Origin: Ascaris suum
Taxonomy: Eukaryota; Nematoda; Chromadorea; Rhabditida; Ascarididae
NCBI GenBank assembly: GCA_013433145.1
Contig: CM024172.1
Span: forward strand, 6,084,713-6,148,712
Direction: 5' to 3'
Length of the DNA stretch: 64,000 nt
How positions within the stretch are numbered: the stretch's first letter is position 1; each line of letters opens with the position of its first letter. The notes beneath the pieces were generated by a model. The model worked only from the letters and a program-made list of their open reading frames with translations. It was not told where the DNA came from and searched no databases. The translations under genes and the position numbers were made by a program. Positions 43,701-59,500 of this stretch are shown here, in pieces.

Positions 43701-46700
43701 TGGATCCAACTCGACGGGATAATGATCAATTATTCCCTTCCAATGGATAATGAAATAATTCTCAAATTGCATGAATAATGCATTATAAATGTCCTTTATC
43801 GTGACACAAGAACCGATGATCTGGATCCAACTCGACGGGAAATAATGATCAATTATTCCCTTCCAATTGATAATGAAATAATTCTCAAATTGCATGAATA
43901 ATGCATTATAAATGTCCTTTATCGTGACACAAGAACCGATGATCTGGATCCAACTCGACGGGAAATAATGATCAATTATTCCCTTCCATTGATAATGAAA
44001 TAATTCTCAAATTGCATGAATAATGCATTATAAATGTCCTTTATCGTGACACAAGAACCGATGATCTGGATCCAACTCGACGGAAATAATGATCAATTAT
44101 TCCCTTCCAATTGATAATGAAATAATTCTCAAATTGCATGAATAATGCATTATAATGTCCTTTATCGTGACACAAGAACCGATGATCTGGATCCAACTCG
44201 ACGGAAATAATGATCAATTATTCCCTTCCATTTGATAATGAAATAATTCTCAAATTGCATGAATAATGCATTATAAATGTCCTTTATCGTGACACAAGAA
44301 CCGATGATCTGGATCCAACTCGACGGGAAATAATGATCAATTATTCCCTTCCAATTGATAATGAAATAATTCTCAAATGCATGAATAATGCATTATAAAT
44401 GTCCTTTATCGTGACACAAGAACCGATGATCTGGATCCAACTCGACGGGAAATAATGATCAATTATTCCCTTCCAATTGATAATGAAATAATTCTCAAAT
44501 TGCATGAATAATGCATTATAAATGTCCTTTATCGTGACACAAGAACCGATGATCTGGATCCAACTCGACGGGAAATAATGATCAATTATTCCCTTCCAAT
44601 TGATAATGAAATAATTCTCAAATTGCATGAATAATGCATTATAAATGTCCTTTATCGTGACACAAGAACCGATGATCTGGATCCAACTCGACGGATAAAA
44701 TGATCAATTATTCCCTTCCAATTGATAATGAAATAATTCTCAAATTGCATGAATAATGCATTATAAATGTCCTTTATCGTGACACAAGAACCGATGATCT
44801 GGATCCAACTCGACGGGAAATAATGATCAATTATTCCTTCCAATTGATAATGAAATAATTCTCAAATTGCATGAATAATGCATTATAAATGTCCTTTATC
44901 GTGACACAAGAACCGATGATCTGGATCCAACTCGACGGGAAATAATGATCAATTATTCCCTTCCAATTGATAATGAAATAATTCTCAAATTGCATGAATA
45001 ATGCATTATAAATGTCCTTTATCGTGACACAAGAACCGATGATCTGGATCCAACTCGACGGAAATAATGATCAATTATTCCCTTCCAATTGATAATGAAA
45101 TAATTCTCAAATTGCATGAATAATGCATTATAAATGTCCTTTATCGTGACACAAGAACCGATGATCTGGATCCAACTCGACGGGAAATGATGATCAATTA
45201 TTCCCTTCCATTTGATAATGAAATAATTCTCAAATTGCATGAATAATGCATTATAAATGTCCTTTATCGTGACACAAGAACCGATGATCTGGATCCAACT
45301 CGACGGGAAATAATGATCAATTATTCCCTTCCAATTGATAATGAAATAATTCTCAAATTGCATGAATAATGCATTATAAATGTCCTTTATCGTGACACAA
45401 GAACCGATGATCTGGATCCAACTCGACGGGAAATAATGATCAATTATTCCCTTCCAATTGATAATGAAATAATTCTCAAATTGCATGAATAATGCATTAT
45501 AAATGTCCTTTATCGTGACACAAGAACCGATGATCTGGATCCAACTCGACGGGAAATAATGATCAATTATTCCCTTCCAATTGATAATGAAATTCTCTCA
45601 AATTGCATGAATAATGCATTATAAATGTCCTTTATCGTGACACAAGAACCGATGATCTGGATCCAACTCGACGGAAATAATGATCAATTATTCCCTTCCA
45701 ATTGATAATGAAATAATTCTCAAATTGCATGAATAATGCATTATAAATGTCCTTTATCGTGACACAAGAACCGATGATCTGGATCCAACTCGACGGAAAT
45801 AATGATCAATTATTCCCTTCCAATTGATAATGAAATAATTCTCAAATTGCATGAATAATGCATTATAAATGTCCTTTATCGTGACACAAGAACCGATGAT
45901 CTGGATCCAACTCGACGGGAAATAATGATCAATTATTCCCTTCCAATTGATAATGAAATAATTCTCAAATTGCATGAATAATGCATTATAAATGTCCTTT
46001 ATCGTGACACAAGAACCGATGATCTGGATCCAACTCGACGGAAATAATGATCAATTATTCCCTTCCAATTGATAATGAAATAATTCTCAAATTGCATGAA
46101 TAATGCATTATAAATGTCCTTTATCGTGACACAAGAACCGATGATCTGGATCCAACTCGACGGGAAAAATGATCAATTATTCCCTTCCATTTGATAATGA
46201 AATAATTCTCAAATTGCATGAATAATGCATTATAAATGTCCTTTATCGTGACACAAGAACCGATGATCTGGATCCAACTCGACGGAAATAATGATCAATT
46301 ATTCCCTTCCAATTGATAATGAAATAATTCTCAAATTGCATGAATAATGCATTATAAATGTCCTTTATCGTGACACAAGAACCGATGATCTGGATCCAAC
46401 TCGACGGGAAATAATGATCAATTATTCCCTTCCAATTGATAATGAAATAATTCTCAAATTGCATGAATAATGCATTATAAATGTCCTTTATCGTGACACA
46501 AGAACCGATGATCTGGATCCAACTCGACGGGAAATAATGATCAATTATTCCCTTCCAATTGATAATGAAATAATTCTCAAATTGCATGAATAATGCATTA
46601 TAAATGTCCTTTATCGTGACACAAGAACCGATGATCTGGATCCAACTCGACGGGGAATAATGATCAATTATTCCTTCCATTTGATAATGAAATAATTCTC

Positions 46701-49700
46701 AAATTGCATGAATAATGCATTATAAATGTCCTTTATCGTGACACAAGAACCGATGATCTGGATCCAACTCGACGGGAAATAATGATCAATTATTCCCTTC
46801 CATTGATAATGAAATAATTCTCAAATTGCATGAATAATGCATTATAAATGTCCTTTATCGTGACACAAGAACCGATGATCTGGATCCAACTCGACGGAAT
46901 AATGATCAATTATTCCCTTCCAATTGATAATGAAATAATTCTCAAATTGCATGAATAATGCATTATAAATGTCCTTTATCGTGACACAAGAACCGATGAT
47001 CTGGATCCAACTCGACGGGAAATAATGATCAATTATTCCCTTCCAATTGATAATGAAATAATTCTCAAATTGCATGAATAATGCATTATAAATGTCCTTT
47101 ATCGTGACACAAGAACCGATGATCTGGATCCAACTCGACGGAAATAATGATCAATTATTCCCTTCCAATTGATAATGAAATAATTCTCAAATTGCATGAA
47201 TAATGCATTATAAATGTCCTTTATCGTGACACAAGAACCGATGATCTGGATCCAACTCGACGGAAATAATGATCAATTACTCCCTTCCATTTGATAATGA
47301 AATAATTCTCAAATTGCATGAATAATGCATTATAAATGTCCTTTATCGTGACACAAGAACCGATGATCTGGATCCAACTCGACGGGAAATAATGATCAAT
47401 TATTCCCTTCCAATTGATAATGAAATAATTCTCAAATTGCATGAATAATGCATTATAAATGTCCTTTATCGTGACACAAGAACCGATGATCTGGATCCAA
47501 CTCGACAGGAAATAATGATCAATTATTCCCTTCCAATTGATAATGAAATAATTCTCAAATTGCATGAATAATGCATTATAAATGTCCTTTATCGTGACAC
47601 AAGAACCGATGATCTGGATCCAACTCGACAGGAAATAATGATCAATTATTCCCTTCCAATTGATAATGAAATAATTCTCAAATTGCATGAATAATGCATT
47701 ATAAATGTCCTTTATCGTGACACAAGAACCGATGATCTGGATCCAACTCGACGGAAATAATGATCAATTATTCCCTTCTTTGATAATGAAATAATTCTCA
47801 AATTGCATGAATAATGCATTATAAATGTCCTTTATCGTGACACAAGAACCGATGATCTGGATCCAACTCGACGGGAAATAATGATCAATTATTCCTTCCA
47901 ATTGATAATGAAATAATTCTCAAATGCATGAATAATGCATTATAAATGTCCTTTATCGTGACACAAGAACCGATGATCTGGATCCAACTCGACGGGAATA
48001 ATGATCAATTATTCCCTTCCAATGATAATGAAATAATTCTCAAATTGCATGAATAATGCATTATAAATGTCCTTTATCGTGACACAAGAACCGATGATCT
48101 GGATCCAACTCGACGGAAATAAATGATCAATTATTCCCTTCCAATTGATAATGAAATAATTCTCAATTGCATGAATAATGCATTATAAATGTCCTTTATC
48201 GTGACACAAGAACCGATGATCTGGATCCAACTCGACGGGAATAATGATCAATTATTCCCTTCCAATTGATAATGAAATAATTCTCAAATTGCATGAATAA
48301 TGCATTATAAATGTCCTTTATCGTGACACAAGAACCGATGATCTGGATCCAACTCGACAGGAAATAATGATCAATTATTCCCTTCCAATTGATAATGAAA
48401 TAATTCTCAAATTGCATGAATAATGCATTATAAATGTCCTTTATCGTGACACAAGAACCGATGATCTGGATCCAACTCGACGGGAAATAATGATCAATTA
48501 TTCCCTTCCAATTGATAATGAAATAATTCTCAAATTGCATGAATAATGCATTATAAATGTCCTTTATCGTGACACAAGAACCGATGATCTGGATCCAACT
48601 CGACGGGAAATAATGATCAATTATTCCCTTCCAATTGATAATGAAATAATTCTCAAATTGCATGAATAATGCATTATAAATGTCCTTTATCGTGACACAA
48701 GAACCGATGATCTGGATCCAACTCGACGGATAATAATGATCAATTATTCCCTTCCAATTGATAATGAAATAATTCTCAAATTGCATGAATAATGCATTAT
48801 AAATGTCCTTTATCGTGACACAAGAACCGATGATCTGGATCCAACTCGACAGGAAATAATGATCAATTATTCCCTTCCAATTGATAATGAAATAATTCTC
48901 AAATTGCATGAATAATGCATTATAAATGTCCTTTATCGTGACACAAGAACCGATGATCTGGATCCAACTCGACGGAAATAATGATCAATTATTCCCTTCC
49001 AATTGATAATGAAATAATTCTCAAACTGCATGAATAATGCATTATAAATGTCCTTTATCGTGACACAAGAACCGATGATCTGGATCCAAACTCGACGGGA
49101 AATAATGATCAATTATTACCTTCCAATTGATAATGAAATAATTCTCAAATTGCATGAATAATGCATTATAAATGTCCTTTATCGTGACACAAGAACCGAT
49201 GATCTGGATCCAACTCGACGGAAATAATGATCAATTATTCCCTTCCAATTGATAATGAAATAATTCTCAAATTGCATGAATAATGCATTATAAATGTCCT
49301 TTATCGTGACACAAGAACCGATGATCTGGATCCAACTCGACGGAAATAATGATCAATTATTCCCTTCCATTTGATAATGAAATAATTCTCAAATTGCATG
49401 AATAATGCATTATAAATGTCCTTTATCGTGACACAAGAACCGATGATCTGGATCCAACTCGACGGGAAATAATGATCAATTATTCCCTTCCAATTGATAA
49501 TGAAATAATTCTCAAATTGCATGAATAATGCATTATAAATGTCCTTTATCGTGACACAAGAACCGATGATCTGGATCCAACTCGACGGAAATAATGATCA
49601 ATTATTCCCTTCCAATTGATAATGAAATAATTCTCAAATTGCATGAATAATGCATTATAAATGTCCTTTATCGTGACACAAGAACCGATGATCTGGATCC

Positions 49701-52700
49701 AACTCGACGGGAAATAATGATCAATTATTCCCTTCCAATTGATAATGAAATATTCTCAAATTGCATGAATAATGCATTATAAATGTCCTTTATCGTGACA
49801 CAAGAACCGATGATCTGGATCCAACTCGACGGGAAATAATGATCAATTATTCCCTTCCAATTGATAATGAAATAATTCTCAAACTGCATGAATAATGCAT
49901 TATAAATGTCCTTTATCGTGACACAAGAACCGATGATCTGGATCCAACTCGACGGGAAATAATGATCAATTATTCCTTCCAATTGATAATGAAATAATTC
50001 TCAAATTGCATGAATAATGCATTATAAATGTCCTTTATCGTGACACAAGAACCGATGATCTGGATCCAACTCGACGGAAATAATGATCAATTATTCCCTT
50101 CCAATTGATAATGAAATAATTCTCAAACTGCATGAATAATGCATTATAAATGTCCTTTATCGTGACACAAGAACCGATGATCTGGATCCAACTCGACGGA
50201 AATAATGATCAATTATTCCCTTCCAATTGATAATGAAATAATTCTCAAATTGCATGAATAATGCATTATAAATGTCCTTTATCGTGACACAAGAACCGAT
50301 GATCTGGATCCAACTCGACGGGAAATAATGATCAATTATTCCTTTCCATTTGATAATGAAATAATTCTCAAATTGCATGAATAATGCATTATAAATGTCC
50401 TTTATCGTGACACAAGAACCGATGATCTGGATCCAACTCGACGGAAATAATGATCAATTATTCCTTCCAATTGATAATGAAATAATTCTCAAATTGCATG
50501 AATAATGCATTATAAATGTCCTTTATCGTGACACAAGAACCGATGATCTGGATCCAACTCGACGGAAATAATGATCAATTATTCCCTTCCAATTGATAAT
50601 GAAATAATTATTCTCAAATTGCATGAATAATGCATTATAAATGTCCTTTATCGTGACACAAGAACCGATGATCTGGATCCAACTCGACGGGAAATAATGA
50701 TCAATTATTCCCTTCCAAATTGATAATGAAATAATTCTCAAATTGCATGAATAATGCATTATAAATGTCCTTATCGTGACACAAGAACCGATGATCTGGA
50801 TCCAACTCGACGGGAAATAATGATCAATTATTCCCTTCCAATTGATAATGAAATAATTCTCAAATTGCATGAATAATGCATTATAAATGTCCTTTATCGT
50901 GACACAAGAACCGATGATCTGGATCCAACTCGACGGGAAATAATGATCAATTATTCCCTTCCAATTGATAATGAAATAATTCTCAAATGCATGAATAATG
51001 CATTATAAATGTCCTTTATCGTGACACAAGAACCGATGATCTGGATCCAACTCGACGGGAAATAATGATCAATTATTCCCTTCCAATTGATAATGAAATA
51101 ATTCTCAAATTGCATGAATAATGCATTATAAATGTCCTTTATCGTGACACAAGAACCGATGATCTGGATCCAACTCGACGGGAATAATGATCAATTATTC
51201 CCTTCCAATTGATAATGAAATAATTCTCAAATTGCATGAATAATGCATTAAATGTCCTTTATCGTGACACAAGAACCGATGATCTGGATCCAACTCGACG
51301 GATAATAATGATCAATTATTCCCTTCCAATTGATAATGAAATAATTCTCAAATTGCATGAATAATGCATTATAAATGTCCTTTATCGTGACACAAGAACC
51401 GATGATCTGGATCCAACTCGACGGGAAATAATGATCAATTATTCCCTTCCAATTGATAATGAAATAATTCTCAAATTGCATGAATAATGCATTATAAATG
51501 TCCTTTATCGTGACACAAGAACCGATGATCTGGATCCAACTCGACGGAAATAATAATGATCAATTATTCCCTTCCAATTGATAATGAAATAATTCTCAAA
51601 TTGCATGAATAATGCATTATAAATGTCCTTTATCGTGACACAAGAACCGATGATCTGGATCCAACTCGACAGGAAATAATGATCAATTATTCCCCTTCCA
51701 ATTGATAATGAAATAATTCTCAAATGCATGAATAATGCATTATAAATGTCCTTTATCGTGACACAAGAACCGATGATCTGGATCCAACTCGACGGAAAAT
51801 AATGATCAATTATTCCTTCCAATTGATAATGAAATAATTCTCAAATTGCATGAATAATGCATTATAAATGTCCTTTATCGTGACACAAGAACCGATGATC
51901 TGGATCCAACTCGACGGGAAATAATGATCAATTATTCCCTTCCAATTGATAATGAAATAATTCTCAAACTGCATGAATAATGCATTATAAATGTCCTTTA
52001 TCGTGACACAAGAACCGATGATCTGGATCCAACTCGACGGAAATAATGATCAATTATTCCCTTCCAATTGATAATGAAATAATTCTCAAATTGCATGAAT
52101 AATGCATTATAAATGTCCTTTATCGTGACACAAGAACCGATGATCTGGATCCAACTCGACGGGAAATAATGATCAATTATTCCCTTCCAATTGATAATGA
52201 AATAATTCTCAAATTGCATGAATAATGCATTATAAATGTCCTTTATCGTGACACAAGAACCGATGATCTGGATCCAACTCGACGGGAAATAATGATCAAT
52301 TATTCCCTTCCAATTGATAATGAAATAATTCTAAATTGCATGAATAATGCATTATAAATGTCCTTTATCGTGACACAAGAACCGATGATCTGGATCCAAC
52401 TCGACGGAAATAATGATCAATTATTCCCTTCCAATTGATAATGAAATAATTCTCAAATTGCATGAATAATGCATTATAAATGTCCTTTATCGTGACACAA
52501 GAACCGATGATCTGGATCCAACTCGACGGGAAATAATGATCAATTATTCCCTTCCAATTGATAATGAAATAATTCTCAAATTGCATGAATAATGCATTAT
52601 AAATGTCCTTTATCGTGACACAAGAACCGATGATCTGGATCCAACTCGACGGGAAATAATGATCAATTATTCCCTTCCAATTGATAATGAAATAATTCTC

Positions 52701-52980
52701 AAATTGCATGAATAATGCATTATAAATGTCCTTTATCGTGACACAAAGAACCGATGATCTGGATCCAACTCGACGGGAAAAATTTCAATTATTTCCCTTC
52801 CAATTGATAATGAAATAATTTTCAAATTGCATGAATAATGCATTATAAATGTCCTTATATCGTGACACAAGAACCGATGATCTGATCCAACTCGACGGAT
52901 AAATGATCAATTATTCCCTTCCAATTGATAATGAAATAATTCTCAATTGCATGAATAATGCATTATAAATGTCCTTTATC
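37792..52980. repeat. Satellite array, mostly clean block
   Basis: Regular 122/123-bp units with low divergence. The main variation is again the G/A tract after GAC. Scattered units carry GACAGG, GGATAATAATG, TTACTCCC with CCATTTGAT (38,700, 41,894, 47,279), or ACTGCATG. Runs of 123-bp units occur; the longest open minus-strand frame in the window (41,098-42,117, 339 codons) marks one such run. Small local indels include an insertion near 40,535 and an extra ATT near 50,611. No gene is present. Confidence 0.95.
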
Positions 52981-53590
52981 TGTGACACACAGAGGAACCG
53001 ATGAATCATGATCCAACTCGACGATGAAAATTCTAAAATAATTGCAAATGTCCTTTATATTTCGGGAATCGAGAACAAGAGGAATCATGATTCGACCTTG
53101 ATTGCATGAATTCACATGCATTATAAATGTCCTTGAATATCTGAACACTTATCGAGAACCGATTATCCTGGATCCAACTCGACGGGAAATAATGATCAAT
53201 TATTCCCTTTCCAATTGATTGTAAAAGAATTCTCAAATTGCATGAATAATGATCATTATAAATGTCCTTTATCGTGACACAAGAACCGATGATCTGGATC
53301 CAACTCGACGGGAAAAAGATCAATTATTCCCTTCAATTGATAATGAAAATTACATCTCAAATTGCATGAATAATGCATTATAAATGTCCTAATCTGCACA
53401 AGAACTCGATCTTCAACTCCATCGACGGATAATAATGATCAATTATTGGATCTAATACCATTATAATTACATGACCAATGATATTAATCTGACCCATTAA
53501 TCGTCCACAAGAATGATGGATCATGAACTAATGCTACTCGAATATTAGATCAATTATCCCTTATAATGAAAATTATCATCAAAGCATGAA
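52981..53590. repeat. Rearranged satellite stretch
   Basis: Two scrambled segments, about 52,981-53,165 and 53,390-53,590, flank roughly two near-normal monomers. The scrambled parts contain satellite words out of order or with insertions: GCATGAATTCACATGCATTA, TATAAATGTCC, ATCAATTATCCC, GATCATGAACTAATGC. There is also a near-duplicated motif, GGAATCATGATTCGACC beside GAATCATGATCCAACTCG. No mobile-element ends are seen. Either local rearrangement or a consensus error at a contig overlap would explain it. Confidence 0.7.
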
Positions 53591-56500
53591 TGCATTATAA
53601 ATGTCCTTTATCGTGACACAAGAACCGATGATCTGGATCCAACTCGACGGGAAATAATGATCAATTATTCCCTTCCAATTGATAATGAAATAATTCTCAA
53701 ATTGCATGAATAATGCATTATAAATGTCCTTTATCGTGACACAAGAACCGATGATCTGGATCCAACTCGACGGGAAATAATGATCAATTATTCCCTTCCA
53801 ATTGATAATGAAATAATTCTCAAATTGCATGAATAATGCATTATAAATGTCCTTTATCGTGACACAAGAACCGATGATCTGGATCCAACTCGACGGGAAA
53901 TAATGATCAATTATTCCCTTCCAATTGATAATGAAATAATTCTCAAATTGCATGAATAATGCATTATAAATGTCCTTTATCGTGACACAAGAACCGATGA
54001 TCTGGATCCAACTCGACGGAAATAATGATCAATTATTCCCTTCCAATTGATAATGAAATAATTCTCAAATTGCATGAATAATGCATTATAAATGTCCTTT
54101 ATCGTGACACAAGAACCGATGATCTGGATCCAACTCGACGGGAATAATGATCAATTATTCCCTTCCAATTGATAATGAAATAATTCTCAAATTGCATGAA
54201 TAATGCATTATAAATGTCCTTTATCGTGACACAAGAACCGATGATCTGGATCCAACTCGACGGAAATAATGATCAATTATTCCCTTCCAATTGATAATGA
54301 AATAATTCTCAAATTGCATGAATAATGCATTATAAATGTCCTTTATCGTGACACAAGAACCGATGATCTGGATCCAACTCGACGGAAATAATGATCAATT
54401 ATTCCCTTCCAATTGATAATGAAATAATTCTCAAATTGCATGAATAATGCATTATAAATGTCCTTTATCGTGACACAAGAACCGATGATCTGGATCCAAC
54501 TCGACGGAAATAATGATCAATTATTCCCTTCCAATTGATAATGAAATAATTCTCAAATTGCATGAATAATGCATTATAAATGTCCTTTATCGTGACACAA
54601 GAACCGATGATCTGGATCCAACTCGACGGGAAATAATGATCAATTATTCCCTTCCAATTGATAATGAAATAATTCTCAAATTGCATGAATAATGCATTAT
54701 AAATGTCCTTTATCGTGACACAAGAACCGATGATCTGGATCCAACTCGACGGATAAATAATGATCAATTATTCCCTTCCAGTTGATAATGAAATAATTCT
54801 CAAATTGCATGAATAATGCATTATAAATGTCCTTTATCGTGACACAAGAACCGATGATCTGGATCCAACTCGACAGGAAATAATGATCAATTATTCCTTC
54901 CAATTGATAATGAAATAATTCTCAAATTGCATGAATAATGCATTATAAATGTCCTTTATCGTGACACAAGAACCGATGATCTGGATCCAACTCGACGGGA
55001 AATAATGATCAATTATTCCCTTCCAATTGATAATGAAATAATTCTCAAATTGCATGAATAATGCATTATAAATGTCCTTTATCGTGACACAAGAACCGAT
55101 GATCTGGATCCAACTCGACGGAAATAATGATCAATTATCCCTTCCATTGATAATGAAATAATTCTCAAATTGCATGAATAATGCATTATAAATGTCCTTT
55201 ATCGTGACACAAGAACCGATGATCTGGATCCAACTCGACGGGGAATAATGATCAATTATTCCCTTCCAATTGATAATGAAATAATTCTCAAATTGCATGA
55301 ATAATGCATTATAAATGTCCTTTATCGTGACACAAGAACCGATGATCTGGATCCAACTCGACGGGAAAATGATCAATTATTCCCTTCCAATTGATAATGA
55401 AATAATTCTCAAATTGCATGAATAATGCATTATAAATGTCCTTTATCGTGACACAAGAACCGATGATCTGGATCCAACTCGACGGGAAATAATGATCAAT
55501 TATTCCCTTCCAATTGATAATGAAATAATTCTCAAATTGCATGAATAATGCATTATAAATGTCCTTTATCGTGACACAAGAACCGATGATCTGGATCCAA
55601 CTCGACGGGAAATAATGATCAATTATTCCCTTCCAATTGATAATGAAATAATTCTCAAATTGCATGAATAATGCATTATAAATGTCCTTTATCGTGACAC
55701 AAGAACCGATGATCTGGATCCAACTCGACGGAAATAATGATCAATTATTCCCTTCCAATTGATAATGAAATAATTCTCAAATTGCATGAATAATGCATTA
55801 TAAATGTCCTTTATCGTGACACAAGAACCGATGATCTGGATCCAACTCGACGGATATAATGATCAATTATTCCCTTCCAATTGATAATGAAATAATTCTC
55901 AAATTGCATGAATAATGCATTATAAATGTCCTTTATCGTGACACAAGAACCGATGATCTGGATCCAACTCGACGGAAATAATGATCAATTATTCCCTTCC
56001 AATTGATAATGAAATAATTCTCAAATTGCATGAATAATGCATTATAAATGTCCTTTATCGTGACACAAGAACCGATGATCTGGATCCAACTCGACGGAAA
56101 TAATGATCAATTATTCCCTTCCAATTGATAATGAAATAATTCTCAAATTGCATGAATAATGCATTATAAATGTCCTTTATCGTGACACAAGAACCGATGA
56201 TCTGGATCCAACTCGACGGATAATAATGATCAATTATTCCCTTCCAATTGATAATGAAATAATTCTCAAATTGCATGAATAATGCATTATAAATGTCCTT
56301 TATCGTGACACAAGAACCGATGATCTGGATCCAACTCGACGGAAATAATGATCAATTATTCCCTTCCAATTGATAATGAAATAATTCTCAAATTGCATGA
56401 ATAATGCATTATAAATGTCCTTTATCGTGACACAAGAACCGATGATCTGGATCCAACTCGACGGGAATAATGATCAATTATTCCCTTCCAATTGATAATG

Positions 56501-59500
56501 AAATAATTCTCAAATTGCATGAATAATGCATTATAAATGTCCTTTATCGTGACACAAGAACCGATGATCTGGATCCAACTCGACGGGAAATAATGATCAA
56601 TTATTCCCTTCCAATTGATAATGAAATAATTCTCAAATTGCATGAATAATGCATTATAAATGTCCTTTATCGTGACACAAGAACCGATGATCTGGATCCA
56701 ACTCGACGGGAAATAATGATCAATTATTCCCTTCCAATTGATAATGAAATAATTCTCAAATTGCATGAATAATGCATTATAAATGTCCTTTATCGTGACA
56801 CAAGAACCGATGATCTGGATCCAACTCGACGGGAAATAATGATCAATTATTCCCTTCCAATTGATAATGAAATAATTCTCAAATTGCATGAATAATGCAT
56901 TATAAATGTCCTTTATCGTGACACAAGAACCGATGATCTGGATCCAACTCGACGGAAATAATGATCAATTATTCCCTTCCAATTGATAATGAAATAATTC
57001 TCAAATTGCATGAATAATGCATTATAAATGTCCTTTATCGTGACACAAGAACCGATGATCTGGATCCAACTCGACGGGAAATAATGATCAATTATTCCCT
57101 TCCAATTGATAATGAAATAATTCTCAAATTGCATGAATAATGCATTATAAATGTCCTTTATCGTGACACAAGAACCGATGATCTGGATCCAACTCGACGG
57201 GAAATAATGATCAATTATTCCCTTCCAATTGATAATGAAATAATTCTCAAATTGCATGAATAATGCATTATAAATGTCCTTTATCGTGACACAAGAACCG
57301 ATGATCTGGATCCAACTCGACGGAAATAATGATCAATTATTCCCTTCCAATTGATAATGAAATAATTCTCAAATTGCATGAATAATGCATTATAAATGTC
57401 CTTTATCGTGACACAAGAACCGATGATCTGGATCCAACTCGACGGAAATAATGATCAATTATTCCCTTCCAATTGATAATGAAATAATTCTCAAATTGCA
57501 TGAATAATGCATTATAAATGTCCTTTATCGTGACACAAGAACCGATGATCTGGATCCAACTCGACGGGAAATATGATCAATTATTCCCTTCCAATTGATA
57601 ATGAAATAATTCTCAAATTGCATGAATAATGCATTATAAATGTCCTTTATCGTGACACAAGAACCGATGATCTGGATCCAACTCGACGGAAATAATGATC
57701 AATTATTCCCTTCCATTGATAATGAAATAATTCTCAAATTGCATGAATAATGCATTATAAATGTCCTTTATCGTGACACAAGAACCGATGATCTGGATCC
57801 AACTCGACGGGAATAATGATCAATTATTCCCTTCCAATTGATAATGAAATAATTCTCAAATTGCATGAATAATGCATTATAAATGTCCTTTATCGTGACA
57901 CAAGAACCGATGATCTGGATCCAACTCGACGGGAATAATGATCAATTATTCCCTTCCAATTGATAATGAAATAATTCTCAAATTGCATGAATAATGCATT
58001 ATAAATGTCCTTTATCGTGACACAAGAACCGATGATCTGGATCCAACTCGACGGAAATAATGATCAATTATTCCCTTCCAATTGATAATGAAATAATTCT
58101 CAAATTGCATGAATAATGCATTATAAATGTCCTTTATCGTGACACAAGAACCGATGATCTGGATCCAACTCGACGGGAAATAATGATCAATTATTCCCTT
58201 CCAATTGATAATGAAATAATTCTCAAATTGCATGAATAATGCATTATAAATGTCCTTTATCGTGACACAAGAACCGATGATCTGGATCCAACTCGACGGA
58301 AATAATGATCAATTATTCCCTTCCAATTGATAATGAAATAATTCTCAAATTGCATGAATAATGCATTATAAATGTCCTTTATCGTGACACAAGAACCGAT
58401 GATCTGGATCCAACTCGACGGAAATAATGATCAATTATTCCCTTCCAATTGATAATGAAATAATTCTCAAATTGCATGAATAATGCATTATAAATGTCCT
58501 TTATCGTGACACAAGAACCGATGATCTGGATCCAACTCGACGGGAAATAATGATCAATTATTCCCTTCCAATTGATAATGAAATAATTCTCAAATTGCAT
58601 GAATAATGCATTATAAATGTCCTTTATCGTGACACAAGAACCGATGATCTGGATCCAACTCGACGGGAAATAATGATCAATTATTCCCTTCCAATTGATA
58701 ATGAAATAATTCTCAAATTGCATGAATAATGCATTATAAATGTCCTTTATCGTGACACAAGAACCGATGATCTGGATCCAACTCGACGGAAATAATGATC
58801 AATTATTCCCTTCCAATTGATAATGAAATAATTCTCAAATTGCATGAATAATGCATTATAAATGTCCTTTATCGTGACACAAGAACCGATGATCTGGATC
58901 CAACTCGACGGGAATAATGATCAATTATTCCCTTCCAATTGATAATGAAATAATTCTCAAATTGCATGAATAATGCATTATAAATGTCCTTTATCGTGAC
59001 ACAAGAACCGATGATCTGGATCCAACTCGACGGAAATATAATGATCAATTATTCCCTTCCAATTGATAATGAAATAATTCTCAAATTGCATGAATAATGC
59101 ATTATAAATGTCCTTTATCGTGACACAAGAACCGATGATCTGGATCCAACTCGACGGGAAATAATGATCAATTATTCCCTTCCAATTGATAATGAAATAA
59201 TTCTCAAATTGCATGAATAATGCATTATAAATGTCCTTTATCGTGACACAAGAACCGATGATCTGGATCCAACTCGACGGGAAATAATGATCAATTATTC
59301 CCTTCCAATTGATAATGAAATAATTCTCAAATTGCATGAATAATGCATTATAAATGTCCTTTATCGTGACACAAGAACCGATGATCTGGATCCAACTCGA
59401 CGGAAATAATGATCAATTATTCCCTTCCAATTGATAATGAAATAATTCTCAAATTGCATGAATAATGCATTATAAATGTCCTTTATCGTGACACAAGAAC

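Noticed and set aside
52981..53590. Transposon insertion
   Set aside because: No terminal inverted repeats, long terminal repeats, target-site duplication, poly-A tail or transposase frame; most pieces are recognisable satellite words.
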